64,000 bases of DNA from Crambe crambe (GCA_963924555.1 OZ004583.1:4063501-4127500), one strand, 5' to 3'; shown: positions 23,601 to 36,700, numbered from the stretch's first letter. Notes: generated by a model not told the origin, from the letters alone. Program-made: numbers and translations.

Positions 23601-26600
23601 CTTCCACAGGCTTGTCAAGCATGTAGGTGCCTCCATAAATAGCACTCAACCTGATTCCAAAAAAATCCCAACAAGTAAGTACGTATTATACAGAAACTCC
23701 ATAATAAAATTGCAACATTAAATAAATTCAAGAGGCTATAATTATATACAGTCGTTCCACCATATTCCGTGACATCATCAATTTCGTATTGACTATAATA
23801 CAATACTCCTCAAAACACTGAAATCAGCAGGAAAATTTTGACTCAGTTTTCTATTGCCTATAACTTTCTGTTAGAGGGCAAGAAGATTTCTTCAACTACC
23901 ATACATTTAAAAGGAACTATGATACTGTAAATTGGGAAATTTTCGTAGTAGATTTAATTTCGTAAGTAAATAAAATTACGAGAAAAAAACATGAAATTTT
24001 TTATCAAACGAAAAATAATAATGTACGAATAAATAAGGCAATGAAATTTTAGATAAACGGTCAAACCCATGTGGATGTCTCTAAGGAAGTTTCTCAAGGC
24101 TAGAGATGGACTCCCAAGGGTTCACTCTCCATGCCCTCGGCAACAATTTCTTTAGCCAAAAGCGAACAAAATCTAGATACTTTCCGTGGTAAATGTCCTG
24201 TAATTGTCTCGTCCTTTATCACTGCAATGGCATAGATTACTTGGCAGTTTAATATTTCTCTGATAGCTGCCATCCATATCGCTTTATAAATATGGTAGCC
24301 TCGAATACAGCACTCCCTCATCCATTTTGCTGCTACTCTAATAAAAGCACATGATACATGCGCGTGTGCATTATTTTGAATCCATGTTTATGAAATTAAT
24401 TTTAAAGGAATATTTCATCCCGAATATTTTTCAACACGAAATTTTCACAATTTATGGTAGAACAAGAATATTGGTGGACGTCAGAAGCTGGATGGAGAGG
24501 GATACAAAGATGGACCATATATTAAGTTGGCGTACGAATGAGAGGTCTCTTTGGTATCAAAAGCAGAACGGACTTTTTTGAAATAGGATGACCCTACTAG
24601 CTGTAGAAATGCTAGTAATCAATCATTTGTAGGTTTTTCCTTCTGCCAGATTTCCTGGTGCTGAAGTTGTGCCACATATAAAACTTGAATTGAAAGTAAA
24701 GATTTTCAGGAGCATTTTCTTGCCAAACCCACTGAAGAAAAGCATTGTTTGTCAGTTGGCACCAAGGCAAGAGCACTGTTTGAGTTTATTGCCCTTTGCA
24801 TGCAATGCAGTAAGGCAATCCTCCAAAAATAGTGCAAACAGATAACAGAACTGAGAATTTTATTTATAATACACTAACAAAAATCATTCACAGACATATC
24901 ACTACCATCCTTCAAGAAGATTCGAAGTCCCATTTGATATATTGACAGAGAAGTATGATCCAAAACTTTGGAAGATGATTGTGATGATGACCAGAAACCA
25001 GTAAGACGGAAAGAAATCTAACATTGTTGAGTGTATAACACCCTTGAGAAAGTTGAGATGTCTTTACCGCACCTGAGAGCGGGGGGCAAAGGGTATACAT
25101 CAGTGGAAACGAGGAACAGACAGGATACTCCACATTTCACCATGAAATATTCCCTGAGTCACGGCTGAGGAGTACCCCCTAGTGTGCTTACTCAAATGTT
25201 TTAGCGACACAGACACTACATTCATTGGGTTACCCCTACTATTCCAAGGGGGAAAAAAAAAAACAGTATTCTTCATCAAAATTAATGCCTTGGGGAAGTC
25301 CCCTAAGTACCTTGTTTTGCTTCAATACATAACTCAGTGAGGCCAGAACATTGCCTCCAATTCTCAACAAAATGGTGCCTGTGGATTGATGCTTGGTTGT
25401 GCAGGTGGTGTTCTTTCAGTGCAATGATGAGGTACATAGTTTTGGAGGATTTTTTTGGACTGCTTTTGGAAGGTTTGGTTCAAGAGGTTTTTAAATACAG
25501 GTGGTTAAAATGCTCATATATAAAGAATTGTGGCATTTCATGCAAAATGGTGAATGTTGTGCATACTGCGCTTAAAAGTTCAAGATCTTGAAATTGCTTG
25601 CATTGACCAGTGATTTGTTTGGTACATGCAGTGCACTTCTTATGTACATTGGACTTTGTTATAATATTGATGGCATAATTTTATTGGAGCCGTGTAATGT
25701 TCAGTTGTAAATATACCTCAGTAGAAACTTCAAGATTACAGGCAGTCTTGTGGTACTACAGATTTTTTATCTTCTTTAAACCACCTTGGTGTGTTACTGT
25801 GAAGTACCTGAATGCCTTTTGATGTCATCATTGCATGCCTTGCACACACATCTACAGTAAGAGGGGTTAAGCAAGAGTATTTCATTATGTAAAATAGGTT
25901 CCATTAGGCAATTGGTCCAGGCCAGTAGAGTGGCAGACAAATGTATTTTTCCAAATGTAATTTCTTTTTCATTTTTTCTTAAAAGCCTTGTCGAACACAC
26001 AGACGAAGGCACTCCTGTATTCCTTTTCAGAAGAACTCCCAATGTCTCATAGTAGTTCCATGGTTACCCATACTACAGCTGAAAAGTTATTATAATTTTG
26101 TGGTTTATCAAATATGCCATATTACAGTGGGTGCTAATTTTGTCCCGCCACAAAATCCAACGGAAGAGTCAAGTGGGCGTCAGAGGTGATAAAGTGGAGG
26201 CGGAGTTTATTGAATTCGGAAGAAAAGTGGAGATTAGTATCATCTGAATCAGAGCTATGGATTTGCTGAGTTACAATTTCATTGCATACTGTATGATAGT
26301 GCGCATGAATGCAGTTCATATAGCAACGTGAATTTCTAGTGTTAAGTTGAAACTGGCTACAGCTGTAGCCATTATTCTATACATGCGTGGGTATTGAAAA
26401 TTCCGGGGATAACATGAATTCCGAATATGGCTGAATGACTGTATACCAGCTGAACATGCATGGCTGCAACTAACCACAACATGTATGAATAATATACCTA
26501 GCAAAACCTTGAGGAAGTTCTCCAAGACCATAGAGTGGATACAGATAAGGAGATTTCCCATAGCGTTGTATTGATTCACTAAAATCAACATAATGAGTTT

Positions 26601-29600
26601 CTTTTAACATAGTACACCACATACATCACTCACGTATACAACTTGAGCCTATTGATAGTCGGAAGGGCAGGCTCACTGATGTATCTAGAAAGTGAATAAT
26701 GATATAGTTCATCAGTTACATCATTATGAATCTATATAACTTTAGTACTTGTCATCTCTGTAGAGGCACATGGCATGCCCAATGAAGTCAACTGTATTTT
26801 GATCCAAACCAAACTTCTCAAACACTTTCTTCATTGGCTCTTTTGCATTAACGTCTGATTACAAATAAATTGCTCACTTCGTCTCTATCATAATACATAT
26901 AGTACATGAAGCACCTTTGAAGGTCTTGGGATCATTTTCATTAAAATCTGATGCCCACAGAAGTAAGTTTCTGAATCGACGCTTTTCAAGCATTCCCATT
27001 AGACCTGTATACACAAACATTGAGTAACAAATATCAATAATGAAAGACTGTTTAACTTACTACTACCAAGTGCTTCCTTTTCATTGCTAGGAACCTTATG
27101 AATCTTTCCCCCTTTATTACAAACATAGCTACCATCAACAGACTTGAATTCCAAGTAACGTGTCACACCACTATGAATGAGAAGTTTCACGAGTTGACCT
27201 TTGAAAAGATTAAGCATAAGAATTACTGCAAGATAATATGTAATAACACACCATCTGCCATGAGAAACTTGGGGATAAGATCAACATTCCAGTCTCTGCC
27301 TCGACCCAATGATTCTGGCACCTTCTCTTTCTTTCCAAAGTGAGCATAGAGCTATAGGATATCAATAAGAGCAATATAAAGTCTGCTGAGACTAAGTGTA
27401 CCTTGCTAATAAGCACTGATTTGATAAGCGCATGGTTTCTTCCTGATCACCCATAGCTCCTCTGCCATTTTTGATGTTCTGGGAAAACCTGCTATAAAAG
27501 CTTTGTACATGTAGAATCCCAGAGAGTTATGTCCAAAACTAAGGTAGGCTTTTTCAGTTTATACGCTTGGAAATATAAACAAGCTAATTACGCTACCTTC
27601 AGTTCTCTAGGCTTTAGTTGGCATTTCATACCAGGAGGCAAGAAACTGGTGCCTCTCTGAGAAACTCCGTCCCTTGCATAGGCATGACTGGAAATAATAT
27701 CCACATTGCTTATTCAGCCTTTTCACTAGAACATTATTACTTTCTACTCGGTATGCAGTTGGCCTTGGGGGGAGTTTTGCTTTCTAGGCAACAGTTGGCT
27801 AATGGCACTCCATATAGTTTGGTGCTCTGGTACAATTTAAACCAAGATTACATCTGAATGGACAGTACCAGTTTTTCTGTTCAAGATCTCTGAAAAGTAC
27901 AAAACATTGGGTACAACGTCCAACTTCAGTCATTTGCTATTCTTATAAGCCAACTTTTATATCTTTGAATCTGTAGAAAACTTCAGCAAAGGGTTGGCAG
28001 TCCTCCTCAATCTCAACATTCAAGAACTAAAGCTAGCAAGTTCAATGCTTGTTTGCTGGCTTGGTCAAAGAATTCAAATTGTTGGAGGTGGGAGGAGCAA
28101 CAATATCACACCTGGGCAGCTGTGTAATATCTGGAAATAGGACAAGCTTGTTTTGTCGTGTTTACTCACATCTTGTCACTTATTAAATGGAATCCAGGAA
28201 AGACTTGTCAAATCCAGGTTAGTATAGTCTGTGTCCCCAAACTAGGTATTTATTTGCCATAATTAATTTTCCTTAGCATCTTATGATCGTCACCACAAAG
28301 ATGAACAAATAGCTATGACTGTCATATGAAATTCTTCAGCTAACTCGCCTATTGTGGGTTTACTATTAATGTACAGTTCAAGTACCTCATCAAGAGGAGA
28401 AAGTGAAGCACTTTCACCACCATAGTATTTGTTTCTGTCCATATGCAACACTTTCTTTCCACTCACAGACAGCAAGCCACTCAAGATACATTCCTGCACA
28501 TAGGAAAAAAAGACAATTAAGCAAATAGTGGAGCGTATGCACTAATCTCATCCCCACAGAAAATTAACAGCCACATTGTCATATTTATACTTACTAAGAA
28601 GTATTTTTCAACCACAAAAACTACATAATAATTTATACAGTTGGCTATTTTTTACAATGAATTATAAATATTAGCTAGCTAGAACCAGTAAGTCTTCTCA
28701 GCTTTCAAGTAACACTGCAGGGTTGAGGTTCACAAATTACATTTTTTTTCCTGATTTCAACCATTAAAGTTTTCTTTCATCCTGAAAACTCAACAGACTG
28801 TCTGGCCTGTAAGACAGTCATTTCAACTCTAGTCTCCAAGAAATTTGTAAGCAATTAAAGTTGAGCTTGAGTGAGGGACTACAAAAAACTACTCACAGAG
28901 CTTTATAATACCCAAGTAGAAAAACAATGTAATATAATAGGTGACCTGCTTCAAGAAAATACACCTAAACATGATAAGTCAATATTCGATATCTATGGCC
29001 CTTTACCATGCAAATTTCAAAGCTCCATGTCCTTTGATGCCCAAGGGATAGCTCCTAGGGAAATACAGGTAGCGTCCATTAGCGTTTTAATTTTTTTGAG
29101 AAAAAGCTGAATAAGCAACATGAACATATTTCCAGCCACACCCATACACTAAGTGGGCGGAGTCTCGAACTTAAGAGAGAAGCTAATTTCTCACGTCCTG
29201 ACACTAGGAAATGCTAGACAAGACTAACGATATAACTTGGTTCATATTCCAAGGAAAGCCTACCTTAGTTCTGGTGATTTTGCAGCTGCTGGATTCTCAG
29301 TGCACAAAGCTTTCATGGCTTACTAGCTAGCTTTAGTTCTTCATTTGAAGCCCTTCTACTCTAGTCTAAGTTCCAAAACTTGGTCAGAAGATTCAAAATT
29401 TTTTTGTTATGACTCACTAAAACTAATTGTTCACCTGCGTTTAGGCGGATTTTCCTAAAACCGGTCACATTATAATATAATGTAATATAATGTTTCTGCT
29501 CTTACATGCACTTTAGAGCTTCATCTCAGTATTGACTACTGTAATACTAGAGCCAAAAATTACATGCCATCTTCGCCATTGCTCAGCAAACACTGACAGT

Positions 29601-32600
29601 TTAGTGAGGCCAGCGGAAAATTTTTTCCATATGTAGCTACATAATTAGACATTACATACTAATGCAACCCTTACTAAAGTGCAAACCCTCAGCACGGGTT
29701 CATAGATAAACATGGCTAAAATGTAGCTATCTCAACCTTTACATGCACCATGTATGTCCAATGTATTTCCATCACAATTAATTAAGACAGTGTGATCCTA
29801 CATCCAGAAGCACATGTGATCAATTTCACACATGCGCAAACTGTCATCATCAAACTTATTTTTGACTTTCAACTGTCCAGCTGTCAGTGTGGTAAAAGAG
29901 AGATATGCTTCTAGATGGCCACGCTTCTTCTCTCAGCTGCTTTGTGCTCGTAGCTATTGTAAGTGCGCTAGCTCCTAGGTCAAGGCATGACAACAGACAA
30001 ATTACTACATGCATGCACTGAGGGTTAATTACCCAATATATACACAAGTTGCTCCAGAGATAGTTCAGTGAGGCTAGATAGAGCTTAGAAAGGCTACCTG
30101 AGAGCTTCATGCATGGACAATCCAACAACAGAGAGTCGTGTGGAAAATCACCAAAAACTAAGGTAGTCTTTCAAGCTTATACGCTTACAAATATAAACTA
30201 AGCTATCTATGCTACCTCGTTGCTCTTGCCTAGGCTTTAGTTGGCGCTTCACAGCATGAACTAGCCTCTCTCTAGCTCTGACTCTAGTTGGAAACTGTGG
30301 CATGGTCATTATTTATTTTTCTAATTGGTATTGTGGTTCACATGAAAAAGAAAATAACCACATCACTCAATTTAATGTGTTATAATCTATTGACATGTTC
30401 AAAAATAGTATGCCATTTTCCAACCTGCTAGCTTTCAACCTAATGAGCTATTATATTATAAACTGTATAGATACGAGGTCCATCAGCATTTGTCCTTCCA
30501 GATCAGATTCATTCGGCTCATACAATGATAAAACCTCCAATGAACTGCGTAGCTACAGTAGATAAACTTTAACTTGGATAGGAGGATCACATAAGTATTT
30601 CTGACTGTATATTATTCAAGACACATGAACCATATTTTCATCTGAACTGCATTACATCAAAAATGGCGATGAGGAAATAAGTTAGTCTTTTAAAAGACTG
30701 GGAATGCCTCGGCACTTAAGAACCTTTATTTTAAACACTTTACAGTGAATATGAAAGAAGGTGATAGAGATACACTTAGGGATCACCCGGAGTCCTACAA
30801 GGATAATTATTTTAAAATGTTTGAAGATACTTGCTGCATGGGCATAATGAAAAGTGCAGATGTTTGTGGGGTCAAATGTTTCATCATACAAGATGTTGTC
30901 AAAATATTTCTCTCACCTTCTGGCTGTGGAGAGTTCCAAATAATGTGCACTGAGCAACATGGCTTATTGTAGTAAGATTAGTATTTACACAGCTAGTATT
31001 CTTGCTGTTCAACGCTTTCAAACTGCCATTTTGAATAGTTATTCTCATGCATACTTGATTGAAGTATGTGTACTGGATTCTCTCATTGTTTGGAAGCCTT
31101 AAAGTCTTAGTTCTGAGATTCTCCTTCACCATGGCTCTTTCTTTGGCACTTCAAACGATCACTAGTTCGTGTACACTGCAATCTCTGTTGTTTTTGTTCA
31201 CTGTGTCTTTTAGTCAGTTCTCTGCATGTTATAATGGGCTTGACTTGTTGGCAAAGACAGCCAAGAAACATCAGGACTCTCTTCACAGTGTAGAGTTACC
31301 GCATACTGGTAGTGACTGCAAACCTGAGCCTGTCTGTTTGTCCGTACTATAGTAGAGCTGTGTCTAGCTAGCTAGCTAGCTAGCTTGCTAGACCCAATGC
31401 ACGTGCTCAATATGTATCATTGCCCGTGCACGTGTAATGTATCACCGCCATAGTCGCCTCCAGCACTGCGCCTCGGCACTTCAGTGCTGAGGCAAAAATA
31501 TTCTGAATAAAAAGGCAAGTAGGGATGACTAATATGCATGTGTATGGTTCAAAAAAATTCAGCAACAAGAGCCCTTACCCATACCCAATCTCGAGAACCA
31601 CACCAATAATTACCAAACTACAAGCTATCCCATGACTGGCCAGAATGAGATATAAAGGGAGTGAAGTAGGAATAGTTAGGTGTGGTTTTTGAGTTTGGTG
31701 ATGGGTACAGGTAAGGGGTCACTTGACTCTTGTTGCTGAATTTTTTTTTAACCGTACACATTAGCCATCCCTACTTGCCTTTTTTTTTTCCTTTATGTAT
31801 ATATGCACATAAGCCTGTACTCCTCCTAATTTACTCACTAATAACCTAATAAGGACTTAATGCTTCAGCACATAGTAAACTTGATATCATATGGGATGAC
31901 ACTGTCACTGAACTGATGGAAAAAAAAAATTTGCAGGTAGTGACTGAAACTCTAAAATTTAATAGTCATAATTGTTCTATTATCATCAATGCTTAATTTC
32001 ATCAAGAAAATATATTTGTCAATTTCACCATTGATACAATTTTATCCATCATAATTTAAACTGACATTGATAGTTGCATGCATTTTTTTGCACAATACAT
32101 GATACATGCTCAATCAGTAAGAGACTGGATGCTAGGGACAGAACTTCTCTGCAAAACTACTAAACTTGGCTCTTCCATGCTTGTATCTTGTCGCAAGGAC
32201 AAGGCTAGGCCATCGAAGGGGGGGCTAGGACCTCCCCAGTCCTGATGGTCCATAAGGATAACAGACAAATGTAAATTTGAATGGATTTGGGATGAAACCT
32301 GAAATATGGGAAGTGCAAAATATTTTCTCATTCACTCTTTGGATCCAGTGGATCATAAGCCACATATTGTGCATTTGCCAATTGATTGTTCAATCACTAC
32401 CAACATTCCAACAGGGATCCAAAAAAAAAAAAGAAGCCAAATTAGACCTTTCCCCTTCCACATGAGGGGTTTCTGACTTATGAGACCACTCCTTTTTATT
32501 GTCCCCATATTTTGGGCAGTGCAAACTCTTTGGTAATACTAAATAATATCAAAGTGGAGATGAGATGCAAAAGTTGTCCATCATACACAAGAAGAGTGAA

Positions 32601-33000
32601 TGATCAGCATAATTCTGATTGAAGTGGTCATGTATATGGGCGATAGATGATGATCAAAGTAAACTTCATGTTGTATCACTGCCATGGAATAAGATCTAGC
32701 TACTGCTTATCCTATTTGTATTAACTCTACTACAGCTAGCATCAGTAATTCGATGGCCATATGAATGAGATCTGGCTAGCCATACCGCAGCATATGTCCA
32801 TCAAACTCTTTGCATAGTCTAGCAAAGAAAAGGTAGCTAGGGTACAGAGTTTAACTTCACTAATCAGCAAAGAAATATGACACTTCACATACATATACCT
32901 TGAAACAGATGCAGTTAGCTTATGAACATAGCTAGCTGTTACTATTAAAATTTACCTTTAAACCTGTGCCCAGCACGATCACATCATATTTCTCATCCAT
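20667..33000 (-). CDS. GDI: Rab GDP dissociation inhibitor, complete, 13 exons
   Basis: GDI extracts GDP-bound prenylated Rab GTPases from membranes and recycles them through the cytosol. Exons in transcript order: 33000-32956, 28493-28386, 27351-27252, 27198-27061, 27004-26915, 26854-26749, 26684-26634, 26578-26498, 23650-23482, 21496-21394, 21198-21054, 20991-20937, 20807-20667. All joins are GT-AG and in phase, giving 443 residues against about 447 in the family. [20 protein letters not shown] is the dinucleotide-fold start shared with REP proteins. [54 protein letters not shown] and [17 protein letters not shown] are family signatures. It starts 238 bp from the divergent CAPZA start codon. 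No lesion was seen; introns 1, 8 and 9 carry repeats. Confidence 0.98.
21577..21594. repeat. AT dinucleotide tract in GDI intron 9
   Basis: A short (AT)n run in the intron between GDI exons 9 and 10. The intron otherwise contains the dispersed repeat at 22750-23170. Confidence 0.8.
22740..23170. repeat. Dispersed repeat D, copy in GDI intron 9
   Basis: The segment from ccaattgtaattgcttgatt (near 22757) through gggctaggcttatctaag and tgcctgccacttaca to cttgctcactcgctg (near 23115) matches, in inverse orientation, 40115-40590 in an intron of the YWTD/EGF gene. A short piece also occurs near 8575-8705. Identity by eye is high over several hundred bases, which suggests recent spread. It is non-coding. 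Confidence 0.75.
23651..26497. other. GDI intron 8 (2.8 kb) with decayed sequence
   Basis: Besides the HIRAN-like fragment at 24060-24340, I found no recognisable gene. Open frames at 24351-24581, 24912-25133, 25337-25591 and 25794-26042 show no family motif and are not supported. Confidence 0.5.
24080..24340 (-). pseudogene. HIRAN-like domain fragment
   Basis: The minus strand from 24321 reads [20 protein letters not shown] and later [14 protein letters not shown]. This resembles the short RGYHxYK ... VGHLPxxxSR domain repeated in many invertebrate mobile-associated genes and related to HIRAN domains. The middle part with the usual HDRYAV-type block appears partly deleted, and the frame stops near 24100. 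It is probably a dead fragment carried by a transposon within the GDI intron. Confidence 0.45.
27536..27635. repeat. Dispersed repeat E, copy 1 (direct)
   Basis: aaaactaaggtaggct ... ttatacgcttggaaatataaac ... taggctttagttggc lies in GDI intron 2. It recurs in the same orientation at 30154-30254 in intron 1. A short inverted copy of its start lies at 29250-29285. Confidence 0.7.
30143..30254. repeat. Dispersed repeat E, copy 2
   Basis: ggaaaatcaccaaaaactaa (from 30144) continues through ttatacgcttacaaatataaac to taggctttagttggcgc. It is direct to 27536-27635. The reverse complement of 29250-29290 matches its first 30 bases, so an inverted-end element of about 1 kb between 29250 and 30170 is possible. 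Confidence 0.65.
30681..31498. repeat. Repeat C, copy 1 (AGTCTTTTAAAAGACT start, GAGGCAAAAA end)
   Basis: It begins gttagtcttttaaaagact with tgcctcggcact just inside, and ends cagcac...cctcggcacttcagtgctgaggcaaaaa. The inner TGCCTCGGCAC and the terminal GTGCTGAGGCA form inverted ends. The same start and end words delimit 40049-40670. Partial ends occur at 35870-35905 and 49998-50035. It is non-coding and MITE-like. Confidence 0.65.
31505..31793. mobile_element. MITE family A, copy 2
   Basis: ggcaagtagggatgact ... ggttcaaaaaaattcagcaacaag on the left and cttgttgctgaattttttttaaccg ... agccatccctacttgcc on the right form inverted arms. The internal gggagtgaagtaggaatagtta is shared with the 4157-4468 copy. 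It is more diverged than that copy and abuts repeat C. Confidence 0.8.
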
Positions 33001-33238
33001 CACTGCTGCCGGTCAGTTCAACACCAGAAGACAGAATAAAAGACACCGCAAACTCAAAGCTCAACTCAGGCCTGCTGCAATGGCAAAGCTACACTATTAA
33101 AGATGGCGGAGATCGTGTGAGAGTCACATGCGATGTGATCGTCATAATGCATATGAGGGTGTGGTTTTTATGCGGCGCGCGTGCACCAGTGGTGTTTATA
33201 CGTACTGTACTAGCTAGCTTCTGTGTGGTTATTAGAAA
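33001..33238. promoter_or_regulatory. Bidirectional promoter between GDI and CAPZA
   Basis: Only 238 bp separate the divergent GDI (33000, minus) and CAPZA (33239, plus) start codons, so both promoters and 5' UTRs must fit here. AAAGATGGCGG at 33099-33109 resembles the YY1 motif common in animal housekeeping promoters. GC-rich ggcgcgcgtgc is at 33174-33184. No TATA box is evident. Co-regulation is inference. Confidence 0.6.
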
Positions 33239-33761
33239 ATGTCTGAATACAGCGATCCAATATCGGACTCCGAGAAAGTAAGTTTTGTTATTAACCTGTA
33301 ACGATTTGATCATCCCACTAGATTATGACGCACTTAGCTAGCTTTACAAGCATTCCGTGTCTCCTAAGTCACCATAATTATGACTCTTAAAGAGCTGATG
33401 GAAATCTGGATATAGTCACTAGCCTAATTTTTTCTCTCAAATAGTGTGGTTCCCAAGATTATAGCTAACTCTGTGCAGAATAATCTTCAGAAAAGCCTCT
33501 TACAACTTTTCCAGAAGGGCTAGATCCAACTGATTGATCATGATGACATCAAAGTGTATGCTGACTAGTCCATTATAATTGTCATTGTGCCTATGGCTTC
33601 CCACAAGCAGTAGAAATAGCAGTGCTACTTTTCTAGCTCCATCTCTTAGAGTCAGTGATGACATTTTTCATATTTCTAGCAGCTAGGGTTCAGGTAGAGG
33701 TAGTGATGCAGTACTCCCCCCACCCCTATCCACTTTCTCATGGGTGCTCTAGTACTGCCTG

Positions 33762-33793
<32 letters not shown>

Positions 33794-36700
33794 TGATTGG
33801 TACTTATCACTATTAAATAACTTCATTAATTTTGTAGGTTCGCATTGTTTCTGAATTCATCAAACATGCTCCTCCTGGTGAATTTAATGAAGTATTCAAT
33901 GGTTAGATCTCATATTATTTCATTTGCTTTATGATAATGGGCTAGCACGAGTATACGATTGTACTAAATAATCTTACTTTGCGCTTGAAATTGCATGCTT
34001 CTTTGGCTCCTTGCTTGTTGCTCTCTTCGTGCCTCTGATTACTACATATACAGCTACATTAATGTGGCCATAAGAAACACAGCAATAGCATATCTATACG
34101 GGTTGGTGAGTGAGCCAAATTGCCAGAAGCTAGTCTCACTTCTTGTTCACTATAATTTGCAATGCAGTCTCACTGTGATAAGGATACTGCCTAAAGGAAA
34201 AAGCAATAGGATTAGTTAAATATATAATTGTGCAAAGTAAGATCATTTTCAACTCCAACTTTTAATTTTCATACGTAATTCTGGTATGGTTATATCTTGA
34301 TTTGTAAGTGCACTATTTGGTGTATTAGAACAAATGTAGTTCATTAGCATGGAAAAATGTGATCACAGCCCCCATAAGTTACATAGTTAATTAAAAATAA
34401 CATTTTAACATTAAGGTGGTAGGCTACTTCTAGACAAAAGTAAACCTAGGCCAGTATATGAGACAAGTTTAGCTTATAATCTTTCTCGTGAGCTTTTGAA
34501 ATACTATGACAATTAATTTTGTTCTTATTAACATTCCACCGTAGATGTCAGAGTGCTCCTTGGTAATGATACTCTACTGAAAGAAGGTGCTTCAAGGTAC
34601 ACTTCATCCAGTAAATTCATTCTAGGAAACTAATTTGAATTACGTACAAAAACAGTATTCCATTTTTTTTAATTTAAAAAAAAAATTTTTTTTAAACTCC
34701 CAATAGCAATTGGTTTATATATTGAATCCCACCTCCTATGATGGGTACTTTGGCTTGTTTAGACTCGTGTATGTACTTATTTCCTGTGTAGGGCATTTGT
34801 AGAGTATAATACTGAGCAATTCACTCCAGCGAAAGTAGGAAAGGATATGGTGAGCTATGCACTACATATATATATATATATATTATTATGATTATTTTTT
34901 TTTTTGCTAGGTTCTAGTAACTCAGTATGGAGCTGATGGCTCTAGATATTTGGATCCAAGAAATAGGATTTCATTCAAATATGATCACCTACGTAAGGTT
35001 AGGAAGATTCACTCAGTGTGGGTATGATGTCATGTTTTCTCTCCATACCAAATCAGACTTATGTAATGGTGGGGTTGTGTTTGCTTCTTTTAGACCAAAT
35101 TAATGCTACGATATTTTAAATAATGCACACCCACAATAATATTGCCCACCCCTTGAATTGTGGTGCTCGTCTCTAAATTTTAAGTGACTAATTGAAGGTT
35201 AGAACATCATATTTAGACTTTGCACATGTTACTGTAAGCTTATTGCAACATGGAGGGTTGTGCTTTCATTAATTTTTGTCATCCGGCATACTTTTCATGC
35301 ATGTACATGGATGGGGTTGCATGCTAAATATTGCTGTACTTTTTACTGTTACCTTTCAACAGTTGTGTTAAGACTTCTCTGTGCTTCTACTGCTCAGTAC
35401 TCTCTGATTGTCATCTTAAATGATCACTCTCTTGCAATACTTGAAGTCTGTGCTCTTACTGCTCTTGAGTTCCTGTTTTTTTTTGCTACCCGTCTTTGAC
35501 TTTCTGCTGTCTTATGTACCTCTCGTCTGGCCTGACCTGTAGTCATTTGTCTTGCACTACTCTTGGCTTTTCTGCTGTCTTACTGCTTGTCAGGCCGGTC
35601 ACTGCTCTTTGCTTTCCTGCTGCCTGACTAATAGTCTCCTCGTCATTATTCTGCCTCAGGACTGTAACCTCTGTTATCTATGATCAGCTATCTGCTGGTC
35701 TTGGTTCGTTCATAGATTGAAAATGCAAAGAACTTCATTTTTCTATCTTTGGTTCATTTCCTGATCTGAGTATTCCCAATATCTCCATTTTTCCACATGC
35801 ATATGTTCACTTTCTCATAGGTGTATGCTCTTGTGCAAGTGTATGTGCCACTAAATCGTATGTACCACCACCATAGTTGATCCCAGCACTTCTGCTGAGG
35901 AAAAAATAGGTCTAGGACTCAGGGATAGGAGCATATCATTATAAGGAGGGGTGACAGTATAGTGAAAAAAAAAATTGTCATAATACGGTGGACCCTTGAT
36001 TATCTGAACAGCTCCGGACAGGAGTAGTAAAACCATGTCTTGGATAAGTGAATGTTTGGATAATGAAATTTAAATAACCACACCCACTTTGACATGACCA
36101 CACCCTATTATGAAGTGGCGTTAGAAAGTGAACCGCTTCATTTAGCTGGCTACCAACTGTTATAAGCACTCTTGCTAGCTAAAACCTCGGATAGACACTA
36201 CAACTAGGTAGAAAACTGAACAAGAACAAACTCTCCACTCTTGCAAAAAAAAATCAAAACATTATACTACCTTTTTTCTGTGTTTTTATTTTTTTGCCTA
36301 CATAGGGCATAGTTATGCGGCTTATATAGCTGCATTTGTTGAGTCCCATTTCTATCTGTAACCAGGTTGCTTTCTAGCTACGTACACTAATGTGTGGTTA
36401 AAAAACAAAAGGGAATTAGTTTACTGTTCTGTTGTCATTGCAGATTCATCCTTCTATCTGTTTTTCTTCCTGTAGGAAGCAAGTGACCCCCAGCCTGTTT
36501 CTGTTGATGAGAAAGCAGAACCTTATCGTGCTGCTCTTGATAAAGCAATGGAAGGTTATGCCAAAGATCACTATCCCAATGGAGTCATTGTAGTAAGAGG
36601 GCATGCTTTTACTTTCTTGTATGAAATATCTTACATCCATGATGAAATTGGTTTCATGTCTATATCCTTGTACTAATTTATTCCCAAATTTCACTCTCAA

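Larger units (their letters stand above)
28494..32955. other. GDI intron 1 (4.5 kb), repeat-rich
   Basis: It contains repeat E termini (29250-29285 inverted, 30154-30254 direct), repeat C (30681-31498), MITE family A copy 2 (31505-31793) and A-rich runs. Short open frames such as 28871-29110 and 31059-31352 lack recognisable motifs. No gene within the intron is supported. Confidence 0.55.

Noticed and set aside
25337-26042. Two open frames in GDI intron 8 that could suggest a nested gene
   Set aside because: Cysteine- and tryptophan-rich random-looking composition, no motif, opposite strands, no consistent exon structure.
28871-29110. 79-aa plus-strand open frame in GDI intron 1
   Set aside because: No recognisable domain, no splice or promoter context, flanked by repeat ends.
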